Part shown: positions 18,765 to 27,871 of the stretch, in pieces
Layout: each line of letters opens with the position of its first letter
How positions within the stretch are numbered: position 1 is the stretch's first letter
Made by a program: the position numbers and the translations under genes
Assembly: GCF_010730955.1 (NCBI RefSeq)
Contig: NZ_AP022577.1
Location: 2,480,001-2,544,000 of the forward strand
From: Mycolicibacterium aubagnense
GTDB lineage: Bacteria > Actinomycetota > Actinomycetes > Mycobacteriales > Mycobacteriaceae
Length of the DNA stretch: 64,000 nucleotides
Direction of reading: 5' to 3'
The notes under the pieces: model-generated
Databases searched by the model: none
The model's input: the letters and a program-made list of their open reading frames with translations, nothing else
What the model was told of the DNA's origin: nothing

Positions 18765-19211
18765 TCAGCTCTCGGCCAGTTCCGCGAGCCGGGCCAGTGA
18801 TGCCTGCAGCCACTCGGTGGAGGTCTGCCTGGCCCGGTTCAGCCGCTTCTCGTCGGTCAACGCTGTCCAGTCGTAGGTGTGGGTGACGCGGGTGCGCTCG
18901 TCGTCGCTGGGCTCGAGCTCCCAGCGCCACAGGTGCCCTGGCTGCGGTAGTCCGGGCTCGGACGGCTTCCACGCGATACGCCGTCCCTCGACGAATTCGA
19001 CGACGTGGTTCTCCCGTTGAGCACCCAGGGTCAAGCCCATGACGAAGACGTCCCCCACCGCGCGGACACGTTGTCCGGCGGGCGCCTCGGCCAGGTTGTT
19101 GTTGCCGTCCCAGCGCGGCTGCTGAGCGGGATCGGCGATCAGGTCAAAGATCCGCGCCGCGGGGGCGGCGATGTCACGGCTGGCACTGACGACTCGAGTT
19201 TCGTTGTCCAC
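18765..19211 (-). CDS. SRPBCC-family (START/polyketide cyclase-like) protein
   Basis: A 148-residue protein with the helix-grip fold typical of SRPBCC proteins. It begins VVSASRDIAAPAARIFDLIA, contains a bulky-residue pattern PAQQPRWDGN and ends in a long amphipathic helix (STEWLQASLARLAELAE). Members bind hydrophobic ligands in a deep cavity; no catalytic residues can be assigned. The GTG at 19211 is the first suitable start. The gene lies 15 bases downstream of the VWA protein gene on the same strand and may share its transcript. Confidence 0.8.
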   Translation of the reverse strand: MDNETRVVSASRDIAAPAARIFDLIADPAQQPRWDGNNNLAEAPAGQRVRAVGDVFVMGLTLGAQRENHVVEFVEGRRIAWKPSEPGLPQPGHLWRWELEPSDDERTRVTHTYDWTALTDEKRLNRARQTSTEWLQASLARLAELAES

Positions 19212-19226
19212 GAGCCGTATTCAACC

Positions 19227-20240
19227 CTATGTCGGCAGTCGCCGGTTGATGAACAGCGCCGAGATCACCGCACAGGTCAGGGCGAACACACCCAGCCGCA
19301 GCCACGAGGTCCCACCGGGTCCGCGAATGATCTCGTAGCCGATCTGCTGCTGGATGGCGTCGTAGCTCTTGTTCAGGTCCTCGATCTTCGCCGCCGTGTA
19401 CATCTGCCCGCCGGACAGCTCGGCGACCCGCTTCATCGTGGTGTCGTTGACGGGAACATTGACGCTCTGATCGTCGATCTTGATCTTGCCGCTCTTGGTC
19501 CCGAACGCGATCGTGGAGATCGGGGTGTCCGACTCCTTCGCCGTCCGCGCGGCGGTGTACGCGCCGTGCGGGCTGTCCGGGTTGCCCGGCCGGTTCTCCG
19601 CGCCGTCGGACAGCAACACGATGCGTTTCGGGGGCTTGTCGGTGTTACCACTGCCACCCAGCACGTCGGCCAGTGTCGAGATCGCACGCAGGGCCGCGAA
19701 GATGCCGTCGCCGGTCGCGGTGCCGTCGTCGACGGTCAGGTGGTCCAGGGCGGTGATGGTCGCCTGGTGGTCAGGTGTCGGCGACACCAGGAGGTTGGTG
19801 TTGCCGGAGAACGTGACCAGCCCCAGGTTCACACCGGGGGTCAGCTTCTTCGAGAACTCCTTGGCCGCGTCCTTCGCCGCCGCCAGCCGGCTCGGCGAGA
19901 CGTCATCCGCCTGCATGGACCGGGAGACATCCATCACGAGCATGATCACCGCGCGGTTGCGCGGGGTCTTGATCTCGTGGGTCGGTGCGGCCAGCGCGAC
20001 GGTCAGGGACAGCAGCGCGGCCACCGAGAACACCATGGGTACGTGCCGCCAGCGCGACGGCTGCAGCGGTACGACATCGGTCCGCGGTTGGTCGCCGGCG
20101 TAGCTGCGCAGCCGGCTGGCGCGGTTGCGCTGCGCCGCCAGATACACCGCCACCAGCGCGATGGGCAACAGCGCGGTCAACAACAACCAGGGGTGGGCGA
20201 AGCCCGACAACGACACCGATCCGATTCCCGGCAGGTTCAT
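19227..20240 (-). CDS. VWA-domain membrane protein (Rv1481-like)
   Basis: A 337-residue membrane protein. It has two N-terminal helices (about 16-35 and 68-85), a von Willebrand A domain with the metal site DVSRSM, and a C-terminal helix before INRRLPT. The order and the ends SGFAHPWLLL and LFINRRLPT closely match the VWA protein beside moxR in M. tuberculosis (Rv1481, from memory). Such proteins usually work with a MoxR ATPase as a metal-dependent adhesion or chaperone module, but no moxR gene is present here. I chose the ATG at 20240 because it aligns with that relative; a GTG at 20249 is possible. Confidence 0.85.
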   Translation of the reverse strand: MNLPGIGSVSLSGFAHPWLLLTALLPIALVAVYLAAQRNRASRLRSYAGDQPRTDVVPLQPSRWRHVPMVFSVAALLSLTVALAAPTHEIKTPRNRAVIMLVMDVSRSMQADDVSPSRLAAAKDAAKEFSKKLTPGVNLGLVTFSGNTNLLVSPTPDHQATITALDHLTVDDGTATGDGIFAALRAISTLADVLGGSGNTDKPPKRIVLLSDGAENRPGNPDSPHGAYTAARTAKESDTPISTIAFGTKSGKIKIDDQSVNVPVNDTTMKRVAELSGGQMYTAAKIEDLNKSYDAIQQQIGYEIIRGPGGTSWLRLGVFALTCAVISALFINRRLPT

Positions 20241-20400
20241 CGGCGCCACGTCGCGTTCGTCACCATAAGTGAAAAGTGTAGGAGTCGGTGCGGTGGGCGC
20301 TCGGTGGCGGGCCTGTGGCCTGCGAGAACCGCCAGACCACGGCAGTCACAGCCGCCCCGTAAGCTGGCCGCGGACCGTCCCCGACACCTGCCGGAGGCCC

Positions 20401-23235
20401 ATGCTCACCGTTCTGTACGTGCACGCGATCGCCACCGTGCTCGCTCCGTTGTTGGTACGTCGTTGGGGACGGCGGGCGTTCTATCCGCTTGCGCTGGCAC
20501 CCACCGGCTCATTGCTCTGGTTGGCCCTGAACTGGCCCGGCAAGGGCGCGCAGACCCTGCACATCGACTGGGTGCCGCAGCTGTCCATGGACATCACACT
20601 GCGACTGGATTCACTGGCGGCGATCATGTCGGTGCTGGTCCTGGGCGTCGGCACCCTGGTGCTGCTGTACTGCGCGAGTTATTTCGACCACGCCGATGGC
20701 CACACCGAAAACCGGCTGCCCAGCTTCGCCGCTGAACTGGTCGCGTTCTCCGGCGCCATGTTCGGACTGGTCTGCAGCGACAACACGCTGCTGCTGTACG
20801 TGTTCTGGGAGCTGACGACCGTCCTGTCGTTCCTGTTGGTCGGCCACTACGCCGAGCGCGCCACCAGCCGCCGCGCCGCGACCCAGGCGCTGCTGGTCAC
20901 CACGTTCGGCGGGCTGGCCATGCTGACCGGCATCATCATGCTGGGGACGCTCGCCGGCACCTACCGGCTGTCCGAACTCGTCGCCGGCGCGCCGACCGGC
21001 ACCACCTCGTCGGTGGCCGTCGTACTGGTACTGATCGGCGCACTGTCCAAATCGGCCATCGTGCCCATGCACTTCTGGCTGCCGGGCGCCATGGCGGCGC
21101 CGACACCCGTCAGCGCCTACCTCCACGCGGCGGCCATGGTGAAAGCCGGTGTGTACCTGATCGCCCGCATGACACCCGGCTTCGCCGACCACCAGCCGTG
21201 GCGGCCGACGGTCGTGGCGCTGGGGCTGGCGACGCTGCTGCTGGCCGGTTGGCGCGCCGTCCGCGAGTACGACCTCAAGCTGATCCTGGCCTTCGGCACG
21301 GTGAGCCAACTCGGGCTGATCACCGTGATGGTCGGCGCCGGCGGTGGCGACCTGATGCTGGCCGGGCTGGCCATGCTGTGCGCGCACGCGATGTTCAAGG
21401 CCGCACTGTTCATGGTGGTCGGGATCATCGACCACGCGACCGGCACCCGCGACATCCGGAAATTGGCCTGGCTCGGCCGCCGCAGCCCCGCGCTGTTGGG
21501 CATCGCCGTCGCTGCTGCCGCCAGCATGGCCGGTCTGCCACCGTTCTTCGGCTTCGTCGCGAAGGAAGCGGACTTCGAAACCTTGTGGCACAGCCCGACG
21601 TTGGGCGCATCCGCCCCGTTCGTGCTGGCGACCGTGGCCTTCGGGTCGGTGTTCACGACGATCTACAGCCTGCGGTTTCTGTACGGGGCATTCGCCCGAA
21701 AGGGCAAGGCAGAGCCGACGATTCGCGTCGCCGAGATGCACCGCCCCAGCCTCGGCTTCCTGCTCCCGCCGGGCGTCCTGGCCGCCGCGGGTCTCGGGTT
21801 CGGGCTGCTGCCGAACTCGCTGGATCACGCCATCGCGGACTACACCGCGACCATGCCGGGCAGCACCGGCTATCACCTGGCCCTGTGGCACGGCGTCAAC
21901 CTGCCACTGGTGTTGTCGGCGGTGGTCCTCGCTTCCGGAGCGGCGGCATTCGGCCTGCGGCACCGGCTCGAACGGTTCCGGGTGCCGTATCTACCGCTCG
22001 GCAACGCCGACCGGATGTACGACGCAGCGATCCGCGGCGCGGACCGGTTCGCCGTGCGGCTGACGGCGTTCACCCAGCGCGGATCGATCCCGACGACCCA
22101 GTCCATGATCCTGTCCACCCTCGCCGTGCTGCCCATCGCGGTGCTGCTGCTCGGCGAGCGCGACCAGCCCGAACTGCGCTGGTGGAACTCGCCGATCCAG
22201 GTGGTCGTCGGCCTGATCGTGCTGGCGGCCGCCATCAGCGCCACAGTGATGCGCAACCGGCTGGCGGCAGTGCTGGTCGTCGGTGTCACCGGCTACGGCT
22301 GCGGCACGCTCTACGTCTTCTACGGGGCGCCGGACCTGGCCCTCACCCAATTCCTGGTCGAGACACTGACTTTGGTGGTCTTCCTGCTGGTGCTACGCAC
22401 CTTGCCCGCCGAATCCGACGCGACGCACATGAAGCGGCACCGACTCCCCCGCGCACTGCTGGCCACCGCCGTCGGCTCGTCGGTCACCGGGCTGGCCGTC
22501 TACGCCATGGCCGCCCGCAATACCCGGCCGCTGGCCGAGCTGCTGCCGGACGCGGCCTACTACCGCGGGCACGGCGCCAACACCGTCAACGTGTTGCTGG
22601 TGGACATCCGGGCCTGGGACACCCTCGGCGAAATCTCGGTGTTGCTGGTCGCCGCGACCGGCGTGGCGTCAATGGTGTTCCGGCACAGGCGTTTCGGCTC
22701 GGCGCCCCGGGTGCCGAGGGACCACCGGCCGACGCCCGACATCACCTGGCTGCGGGGCAGCGACCTTCGCGATCCACGGCACCGCTCACTGGTGCTCGAA
22801 GTGGCGACGCGCATGATCTTCCCGCTCATCATGGTGCTGTCGGTGTACTTCTTCTTCGCCGGGCACAACACTCCGGGCGGCGGTTTCGCCGGCGGCCTGA
22901 CCGCCGGCCTGGCGTTGGTGCTGCGGTACCTGGCCGGCGGCCGCTACGAACTGGGCGAGACGCTGCCACTGGACGCCGGGAAGATTCTGGGTGCGGGGCT
23001 GGCCCTGTCCGCCGGGACGGCGACGGCCTCGCTGCTGCTGGGCGCTCCGGTGCTGTCCAGCGCAGTCGTGAAATTCACGCTGCCCCTGCTGGGTTCGGTG
23101 AAGGTGGTGACGGCGCTGTTCTTCGACCTCGGCGTGTACCTCATCGTCGTGGGCCTGGTGCTGGACATCCTGCGCAGCCTCGGCGCCAAAGTCGACGAAG
23201 AGTTGTACGCACCACGTGAGGCGGCCACCCGATGA
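20401..23235 (+). CDS. mrpA: Mrp-type Na+/H+ antiporter, fused subunits A and B
   Basis: A 944-residue polytopic protein, the largest subunit of the Mrp cation/proton antiporter related to complex I. The ATG at 20401 follows GGAGG. The antiporter core has the conserved glutamate in YVFWELTTVLSF (E137) and the channel segment SKSAIVPMHFWLPGAMAAPT. The A-type C-terminal part (DIRAWDTLGEISVLLVAATG) is followed by an MrpB-like domain (YFFFAGHNTPGGGFAGGL), so A and B are one polypeptide. It heads a six-gene operon joined by four-base overlaps. The complex exports Na+ or K+ in exchange for protons, supporting salt and alkali tolerance. Confidence 0.92.
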   Translation: MLTVLYVHAIATVLAPLLVRRWGRRAFYPLALAPTGSLLWLALNWPGKGAQTLHIDWVPQLSMDITLRLDSLAAIMSVLVLGVGTLVLLYCASYFDHADGHTENRLPSFAAELVAFSGAMFGLVCSDNTLLLYVFWELTTVLSFLLVGHYAERATSRRAATQALLVTTFGGLAMLTGIIMLGTLAGTYRLSELVAGAPTGTTSSVAVVLVLIGALSKSAIVPMHFWLPGAMAAPTPVSAYLHAAAMVKAGVYLIARMTPGFADHQPWRPTVVALGLATLLLAGWRAVREYDLKLILAFGTVSQLGLITVMVGAGGGDLMLAGLAMLCAHAMFKAALFMVVGIIDHATGTRDIRKLAWLGRRSPALLGIAVAAAASMAGLPPFFGFVAKEADFETLWHSPTLGASAPFVLATVAFGSVFTTIYSLRFLYGAFARKGKAEPTIRVAEMHRPSLGFLLPPGVLAAAGLGFGLLPNSLDHAIADYTATMPGSTGYHLALWHGVNLPLVLSAVVLASGAAAFGLRHRLERFRVPYLPLGNADRMYDAAIRGADRFAVRLTAFTQRGSIPTTQSMILSTLAVLPIAVLLLGERDQPELRWWNSPIQVVVGLIVLAAAISATVMRNRLAAVLVVGVTGYGCGTLYVFYGAPDLALTQFLVETLTLVVFLLVLRTLPAESDATHMKRHRLPRALLATAVGSSVTGLAVYAMAARNTRPLAELLPDAAYYRGHGANTVNVLLVDIRAWDTLGEISVLLVAATGVASMVFRHRRFGSAPRVPRDHRPTPDITWLRGSDLRDPRHRSLVLEVATRMIFPLIMVLSVYFFFAGHNTPGGGFAGGLTAGLALVLRYLAGGRYELGETLPLDAGKILGAGLALSAGTATASLLLGAPVLSSAVVKFTLPLLGSVKVVTALFFDLGVYLIVVGLVLDILRSLGAKVDEELYAPREAATR

Positions 23236-23702
23236 CCACCTATCTCGTACCTCTCGTGCTCATCGGCGGGCTCACCGGCACCGGCGTGTACCTGCTGCTG
23301 GAGCGCAACCTGACCCGAATGTTGCTGGGCCTGTTGCTGATCGGCAACGCGGTGAACCTGCTGATCCTGGTCATGGGCGGCGACTCCGGCAATCCGCCGG
23401 TACGCGGCCGCACCAGTCACGGTCAGACCGGGACCGCCGATCCGCTGGCACAGGGCATGGTCCTGACCTCCATCGTCATCACCATGGGGGTCGCCGCGTT
23501 CGTGCTGGCGCTGAACTACCGGGCCTACCGACTGACCACGGTCGAAGAGGTGGGCAACGACCCCGAGGACAGCCGTCTGGTGCAGCTGTCGACCACCGAC
23601 GCCCCGGCGGTCGACGAGGACCGCGCCGCACCGTCGGTCGTCGCCGACGCCGACGCGCCCGCCGAACTCGACGCGCTGCCAACCGAAACGGACCAGACGT
23701 GA
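23232..23702 (+). CDS. mrpC: Mrp antiporter subunit C (NuoK-like)
   Basis: A 156-residue membrane protein with three helices of the NuoK/MnhC type: LVPLVLIGGLTGTGVYLLL, then MLLGLLLIGNAVNLLILVMGG, then a third near VLTSIVITMGVAAFVLAL. The motif DPLAQGMVLTSIVI is typical. The tail after about residue 105 is acidic and longer than in many relatives, probably cytoplasmic. It overlaps mrpA by four bases and mrpD by four bases. Confidence 0.92.
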   Translation: MTTYLVPLVLIGGLTGTGVYLLLERNLTRMLLGLLLIGNAVNLLILVMGGDSGNPPVRGRTSHGQTGTADPLAQGMVLTSIVITMGVAAFVLALNYRAYRLTTVEEVGNDPEDSRLVQLSTTDAPAVDEDRAAPSVVADADAPAELDALPTETDQT

Positions 23703-25291
23703 CGACCGGCGCGGTGCTGGCACCGCTGCCCGTCCTCATCCCGATTCTCGGCGCCGCCGCGACGTTGTTCGCGGGGCGCCATCCGCGGCTGCAGCAGATC
23801 GTGGCACTCGTGGCGCTCGCCGCGGTGACGGCGGTCTGCGCGGCGCTGGTCTACGTCGTCGACCACAGCGGCACCGTCGCGGTCCACGTCGGCGGCTGGG
23901 GCCAGACCGAACCCGGGATGGGGCCCCTCGGAATCGTCCTTGTCGTGGACCGGCTTTCGGCCCTCATGCTGGTGGTGTCCGCGATCGTGCTGCTGGCGGT
24001 GGTCTGGTACGCCATCGGGCAGGGTATCCGCGACGGCGGTGACGAGCAGCCGGTGTCGATCTTCCTGCCGACCTACCTGGTCCTGTCGGCGGGCGTCTGC
24101 ATCGCGTTCCTCGCAGGCGATCTGTTCAACCTGTTCGTCGGCTTCGAAGTGCTACTGGCCGCCAGCTTCGTGCTGCTGACCGTCGGCGCCAGCGAGGAAC
24201 GGGTGCGGGCCGGCATCGGCTACGTCATGGTCTCCATGGTGTCGTCGTTGATCTTCCTGATCGGCATCGCGCTGATCTACGCGGCCACCGGCACCCTGAA
24301 CCTGGCCGAGCTGGCGAACCGGCTCGACGGCATCACGCCGGGCACGCGCGCGGCGTTGTTCGCGGTGCTGCTGGTGGCATTCGGCATCAAGGCGGCGGTG
24401 TTCCCGCTCTCGGCATGGCTGCCCGACTCCTATCCCACGGCCCCCGCACCGGTCACCGCGGTGTTCGCCGGCCTGCTCACCAAAGTCGGTGTGTACGCGA
24501 TCATCCGGGCCCACACCCTGCTGTTCCCCGGTGGCTCGCTGGACGACGTACTCATGGTCGCGGCACTGTTGACCATGGTGATCGGCATCTTCGGAGCCAT
24601 GGCCCAGAGCGACATCAAACGGCTGTTGTCCTTCACCCTGGTCAGCCATATCGGTTACCTGGTGTTCGGCATCGCGGTGTCCAACCGCATCGGCATGGCC
24701 GGCGCCATCTACTACGTGGCCCACCACATCGTCGTGCAGACGACGCTGTTCCTGGTGGTCGGGCTGATCGAGCGGCAGGCCGGCGCGTCAACGCTGCAAC
24801 GCCTCGGCGGGCTCGCCGCAGCCAGCCCGCTGCTGGCGTTCGTCTTCATCATCCCGGCACTGAATCTCGGTGGCATTCCCCCGTTCTCGGGTTTCATCGG
24901 CAAAGTGGCGTTGCTGCAGGCGGGCGCGACGAGCGCGTCGGTCCTCGCCTGGGCGCTGGTCGCCGGCTCGGTGATCACCAGCCTGCTGACGCTGTATGTG
25001 ATGGCGCGGGTGTGGACGCTCGCGTTCTGGCGGGCCCGCGCCGACGCACCCGAGGGCATGCTCTCCGCGGCGGCCCCGGCGGGCCTCTTGGAGCCGGTCG
25101 CCGATGTGGCCGTCGACGACCGGCCGGACGTCGGCCGGATGCCCGTCAGCATGCTGGCGCCGACCGCGGTTCTCATCGGGGTGGGCCTGGCCCTCACGGT
25201 GTTCGCCGGACCCATCTTCGGGTTCGCGGAGCGGGCCGCCGACCAGGTGACCGACCGCGGCCAGTACATCTCGGCGGTGTTGACGCCATGA
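23699..25291 (+). CDS. mrpD: Mrp antiporter subunit D
   Basis: A 530-residue polytopic antiporter-like subunit related to NuoM/NuoN. The GTG at 23699 overlaps the mrpC stop. The conserved glutamate is in NLFVGFEVLLAASF and the channel lysine and proline region is in FGIKAAVFPLSAWLPDSYPT. A second conserved lysine lies in LTKVGVYAIIR. There are about 14 hydrophobic segments. Together with MrpA it forms the ion-translocating part of the complex. Confidence 0.92.
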   Translation: MTTGAVLAPLPVLIPILGAAATLFAGRHPRLQQIVALVALAAVTAVCAALVYVVDHSGTVAVHVGGWGQTEPGMGPLGIVLVVDRLSALMLVVSAIVLLAVVWYAIGQGIRDGGDEQPVSIFLPTYLVLSAGVCIAFLAGDLFNLFVGFEVLLAASFVLLTVGASEERVRAGIGYVMVSMVSSLIFLIGIALIYAATGTLNLAELANRLDGITPGTRAALFAVLLVAFGIKAAVFPLSAWLPDSYPTAPAPVTAVFAGLLTKVGVYAIIRAHTLLFPGGSLDDVLMVAALLTMVIGIFGAMAQSDIKRLLSFTLVSHIGYLVFGIAVSNRIGMAGAIYYVAHHIVVQTTLFLVVGLIERQAGASTLQRLGGLAAASPLLAFVFIIPALNLGGIPPFSGFIGKVALLQAGATSASVLAWALVAGSVITSLLTLYVMARVWTLAFWRARADAPEGMLSAAAPAGLLEPVADVAVDDRPDVGRMPVSMLAPTAVLIGVGLALTVFAGPIFGFAERAADQVTDRGQYISAVLTP

Positions 25292-25818
25292 GGCAGTGGT
25301 TACCGCGTATCGGCATCCTCGTCTGGCTGACGGCCGTGTGGGTCCTGTTGTGGGGCAACATCTCCGCCGCCAATATCGTCGGCGGTCTCGCCGTGGCGCT
25401 GCTGATCACCGTACTGTTGCCGCTGCCGCAGGTGCCCGTCGCGGGCCGGCTCCACCCGCTCTCCCTCGTGCATCTGACGGTCAAGGTCACCTACTATCTG
25501 GTGCTGTCCTCGGTGCAGCTCGCCTGGCTGGCGATCAGACCCGGTCCGCCACCGTTGACCGCGGTGCTGCGGGCCCGGCTCGCCCTCAAGTCGGATCTGG
25601 TGCTGGCTATGGCGGTCAACGTCATCAACCTCATCCCCGGTTCGATCGTGCTCGAGATCGACCAGGCGCGCCGGATGATCTATGTCCACGTACTCGATGT
25701 CGGATCCGAGCGCGCGGTGCAGCAGTTCCACCGTCAGATCGCCGAAGTGGAGCGCTTGATGATCGCCTCATTCGAACGTGAATCCCATTGGCAGCCTTTG
25801 GAAGCGGACCCCGCATGA
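25288..25818 (+). CDS. mrpE: Mrp antiporter subunit E
   Basis: A 176-residue protein of the MnhE family, with two N-terminal membrane segments (LVWLTAVWVLLWG and IVGGLAVALLITVLLPLP) and the family motif LVLAMAVNVINLIPGSIVLE. The C-terminal half is a soluble domain on the cytoplasmic side. The ATG at 25288 overlaps the mrpD stop and its own stop overlaps the mrpF start. Confidence 0.9.
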   Translation: MRQWLPRIGILVWLTAVWVLLWGNISAANIVGGLAVALLITVLLPLPQVPVAGRLHPLSLVHLTVKVTYYLVLSSVQLAWLAIRPGPPPLTAVLRARLALKSDLVLAMAVNVINLIPGSIVLEIDQARRMIYVHVLDVGSERAVQQFHRQIAEVERLMIASFERESHWQPLEADPA

Positions 25819-26102
25819 ATACCCTCTGGACCGTTGCTGCCGTGCTGCTCGTCGCAGCCGCGGCCATCACGGTGTTCCGGCTGCTGGCCGGTCCCGGTAC
25901 CCTGGACCGCCTGGTCGCACTGGACACCTTCGTCGCCGTCACCATGTGCGGCATCGGCACCTGGGCGGCCTACAGCCTCGACACCACGGCGACCTACAGC
26001 TTGACGGCGCTGGCGCTGATCACCTTCGTCGGCTCCGTCAGTGTGGCCCGGTTCCGCGTCCGCGATACCGATACCGAAACCGGAACAGAGCCGCCGCGAT
26101 GA
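25815..26102 (+). CDS. mrpF: Mrp antiporter subunit F
   Basis: A 95-residue membrane protein of the MnhF family with three helices and the typical motif RLLAGPGTLDRLVALD between helices one and two. The ATG at 25815 overlaps mrpE by four bases. A short polar C-terminus follows the third helix. It is a structural subunit of the antiporter. Confidence 0.9.
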   Translation: MNTLWTVAAVLLVAAAAITVFRLLAGPGTLDRLVALDTFVAVTMCGIGTWAAYSLDTTATYSLTALALITFVGSVSVARFRVRDTDTETGTEPPR

Positions 26103-26434
26103 CCGTATTGGACGCTGTCTCAGGCGCTTTGGTGCTCGGTGGTTCGGCGCTCGCACTAACCGCGGCCATCGGTGTGGTGCGTTTCCCCGACACGTTGTCG
26201 CGGCTGCAAGCCGCCAGTAAGCCGCAGGTGCTGGGGCTGCTGTTGGTGCTCACCGGCGCCGGGCTGCGGCTGCGTGGTCACGCCGACGTCGGCATGCTGA
26301 TCCTGGCCGGAATGTTCACCCTCATCACAGCTCCGGTGGTGGCGAACCGGGTGGGCCAGTTGGCCTATCGTGAGCAGAGTTTCCGCGATGACCTGCTGAT
26401 CCGTGACGAATTGGACGATCATGGCGCGAACTGA
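26099..26434 (+). CDS. mrpG: Mrp antiporter subunit G
   Basis: A 111-residue MnhG-family protein with three helices and the family motif VVRFPDTLSRLQAASKPQVLG. The ATG at 26099 overlaps mrpF by four bases. Its C-terminus is acidic (FRDDLLIRDELDDHGAN). It closes the operon, which then contains every Mrp function: A+B fused, C, D, E, F and G. Confidence 0.9.
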   Translation: MTVLDAVSGALVLGGSALALTAAIGVVRFPDTLSRLQAASKPQVLGLLLVLTGAGLRLRGHADVGMLILAGMFTLITAPVVANRVGQLAYREQSFRDDLLIRDELDDHGAN

Positions 26435-26507
26435 CGAATCCGCTTCGGGGAACCCGCTATTCGGTGACCCCGACGCGCAGCTGTTCGCCAACGCCAAGCT
26501 CAACTGA
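26421..26507 (+). CDS. Possible 28-residue peptide overlapping the end of mrpG
   Basis: A short frame begins with ATG at 26421 inside mrpG and ends at 26507, overlapping the tail of the oppositely directed gene at 26500. It reads MARTDESASGNPLFGDPDAQ and then LFANAKLN. Its position is compatible with translation coupled to mrpG, and the composition is not obviously random, but there is no homologue I recognise. It could equally be a remnant of a longer gene cut off here. Confidence 0.25.
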   Translation: MARTDESASGNPLFGDPDAQLFANAKLN

Positions 26508-27789
26508 ACTTGATCTTCACCTGTTCGCCGCTGACGTCGGCGGTGGTACCGGTGACGTACGACGTCACGGTGCCCCGCTTGGTCCCGCCGTTACGTCCCT
26601 GACCACTGACGTCGTAATGCACCTCACCGGAGATGCGCACTTCCATGCGGTATTCGTCGAGGTCCCCGACCGTGACGGCGCTCATGTCGGGCTGACCCCA
26701 CGTCACGGTGCCGTCGACCAGGTCACTGTCGCTGATCTTCACCGGGCAGGGCGCCGGCGGGTCCAGCGAACGTGACGACGTGCAACTGCCGTACGCCGCG
26801 TTGAGCAGTTTGCCGATGGTCTTGGTGCCGGAATCGTTGAGCGCGAACTTCGGCTGCAGGTAGGAACTCGCCGAGTAGCCTTCGATGGCGTCGAGCAGCA
26901 GGGGCTTGTTGTTGGCGACCGACACGTACGGGCTGGTGCTGCCGAGGTCCAGGAAGCCCGGGAACACGTAGATCGCGGACTCGTCGCTGATCTCCTTGCC
27001 GAACACCGTCAGCGTCTTACGTGCGGCGTTGTCGCTGCTGCCGAGCGACGACAGGTCGACCTTGATGGCGGCGTGGGCCAGCTGCCACTTGTCGCCGTCC
27101 TTCTTCACCTGGATCGTGGCATCGGAGTTCTTGTCGCCGAACTTGGCCGCCACATGGACGTCGCCCCGGCCGATGGACGCCATGGTCTTGTCCTCGTTCA
27201 GGATGCGGATGTCGCTGATCGGCCATTCGGCGATCTGCTTCTTCAGCACGTCGTTGGAGAGGAACTCCTTCGAGGCCGGCTGGTCGCCGCTGAACGACAG
27301 TGCCGCATCGGCATCACCCTTCGACAGCGCCTCCAGGTAGCCCTTGACGACGTCGCCGGCCGAACTCGAGCCGCCGCTGCTACCCGAGCCGAACGAGTCG
27401 TAGACGTAGTAGATGCCGCCGCCCAGGACGACGAGCACCACCACGATGGCCGCGATGATCAGCGGCACCTTGCTCTTCTTCGGCGGGGTGACGAACGGCT
27501 GGGCGCCGTAGCCGCCCGGTGCCGCTGGTGCCCCCGGCCAGCCCGGAGTGCTCGGCGGCTGGCCCCAGCCCCCGGCCTGCGGTGCGGCCGGTTGGCCCCA
27601 TGCCGGTGTCTGGGTCTGGCCCGCCGGCGGCTGGCTCAAAGGCGGCGGCGGCTGCGGCGACTGCTGCGGCCAGCCCGGCGCGGCCGGAGGCCTGGTCTGG
27701 TGAATCGCCGTCTCTTCTTCGTCGGACGACCTACCGGCGCCCCCGCCTGGGTTGGGACCGTTATAGCCGCCCCCCTGCCAACCCGTCAT
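26500..27789 (-). CDS. Pro/Gln-rich N-terminus, single-pass membrane protein
   Basis: A 429-residue protein starting with ATG at 27789 after AGGGGGAGGG. Residues 1-105 are a proline, glutamine and glycine-rich cytoplasmic stretch with repeated short PPA/GWGQP units. One helix follows (VPLIIAAIVVVLVVLGGGIYYVY). The outer part begins with a Gly/Ser linker, then a domain resembling the DUF4878/lumazine-binding-like type (VVKGYLEALSKGDADAALSF), and a second domain with a cysteine pair (SCTSSRSLDPPAPC) that may form a disulfide. The function is unknown; it looks like a cell-envelope stress or wall-associated protein. It converges on the mrp operon. Confidence 0.7.
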   Translation of the reverse strand: MTGWQGGGYNGPNPGGGAGRSSDEEETAIHQTRPPAAPGWPQQSPQPPPPLSQPPAGQTQTPAWGQPAAPQAGGWGQPPSTPGWPGAPAAPGGYGAQPFVTPPKKSKVPLIIAAIVVVLVVLGGGIYYVYDSFGSGSSGGSSSAGDVVKGYLEALSKGDADAALSFSGDQPASKEFLSNDVLKKQIAEWPISDIRILNEDKTMASIGRGDVHVAAKFGDKNSDATIQVKKDGDKWQLAHAAIKVDLSSLGSSDNAARKTLTVFGKEISDESAIYVFPGFLDLGSTSPYVSVANNKPLLLDAIEGYSASSYLQPKFALNDSGTKTIGKLLNAAYGSCTSSRSLDPPAPCPVKISDSDLVDGTVTWGQPDMSAVTVGDLDEYRMEVRISGEVHYDVSGQGRNGGTKRGTVTSYVTGTTADVSGEQVKIKFS

Positions 27790-27871
27790 GAGCCCTCCCC
27801 CTAACACAAGAAACTGTGTCCAGGATAGGCGGTGCCGCATCCCCCTCGCTGCACGGAATGGCCCCGCTCCG

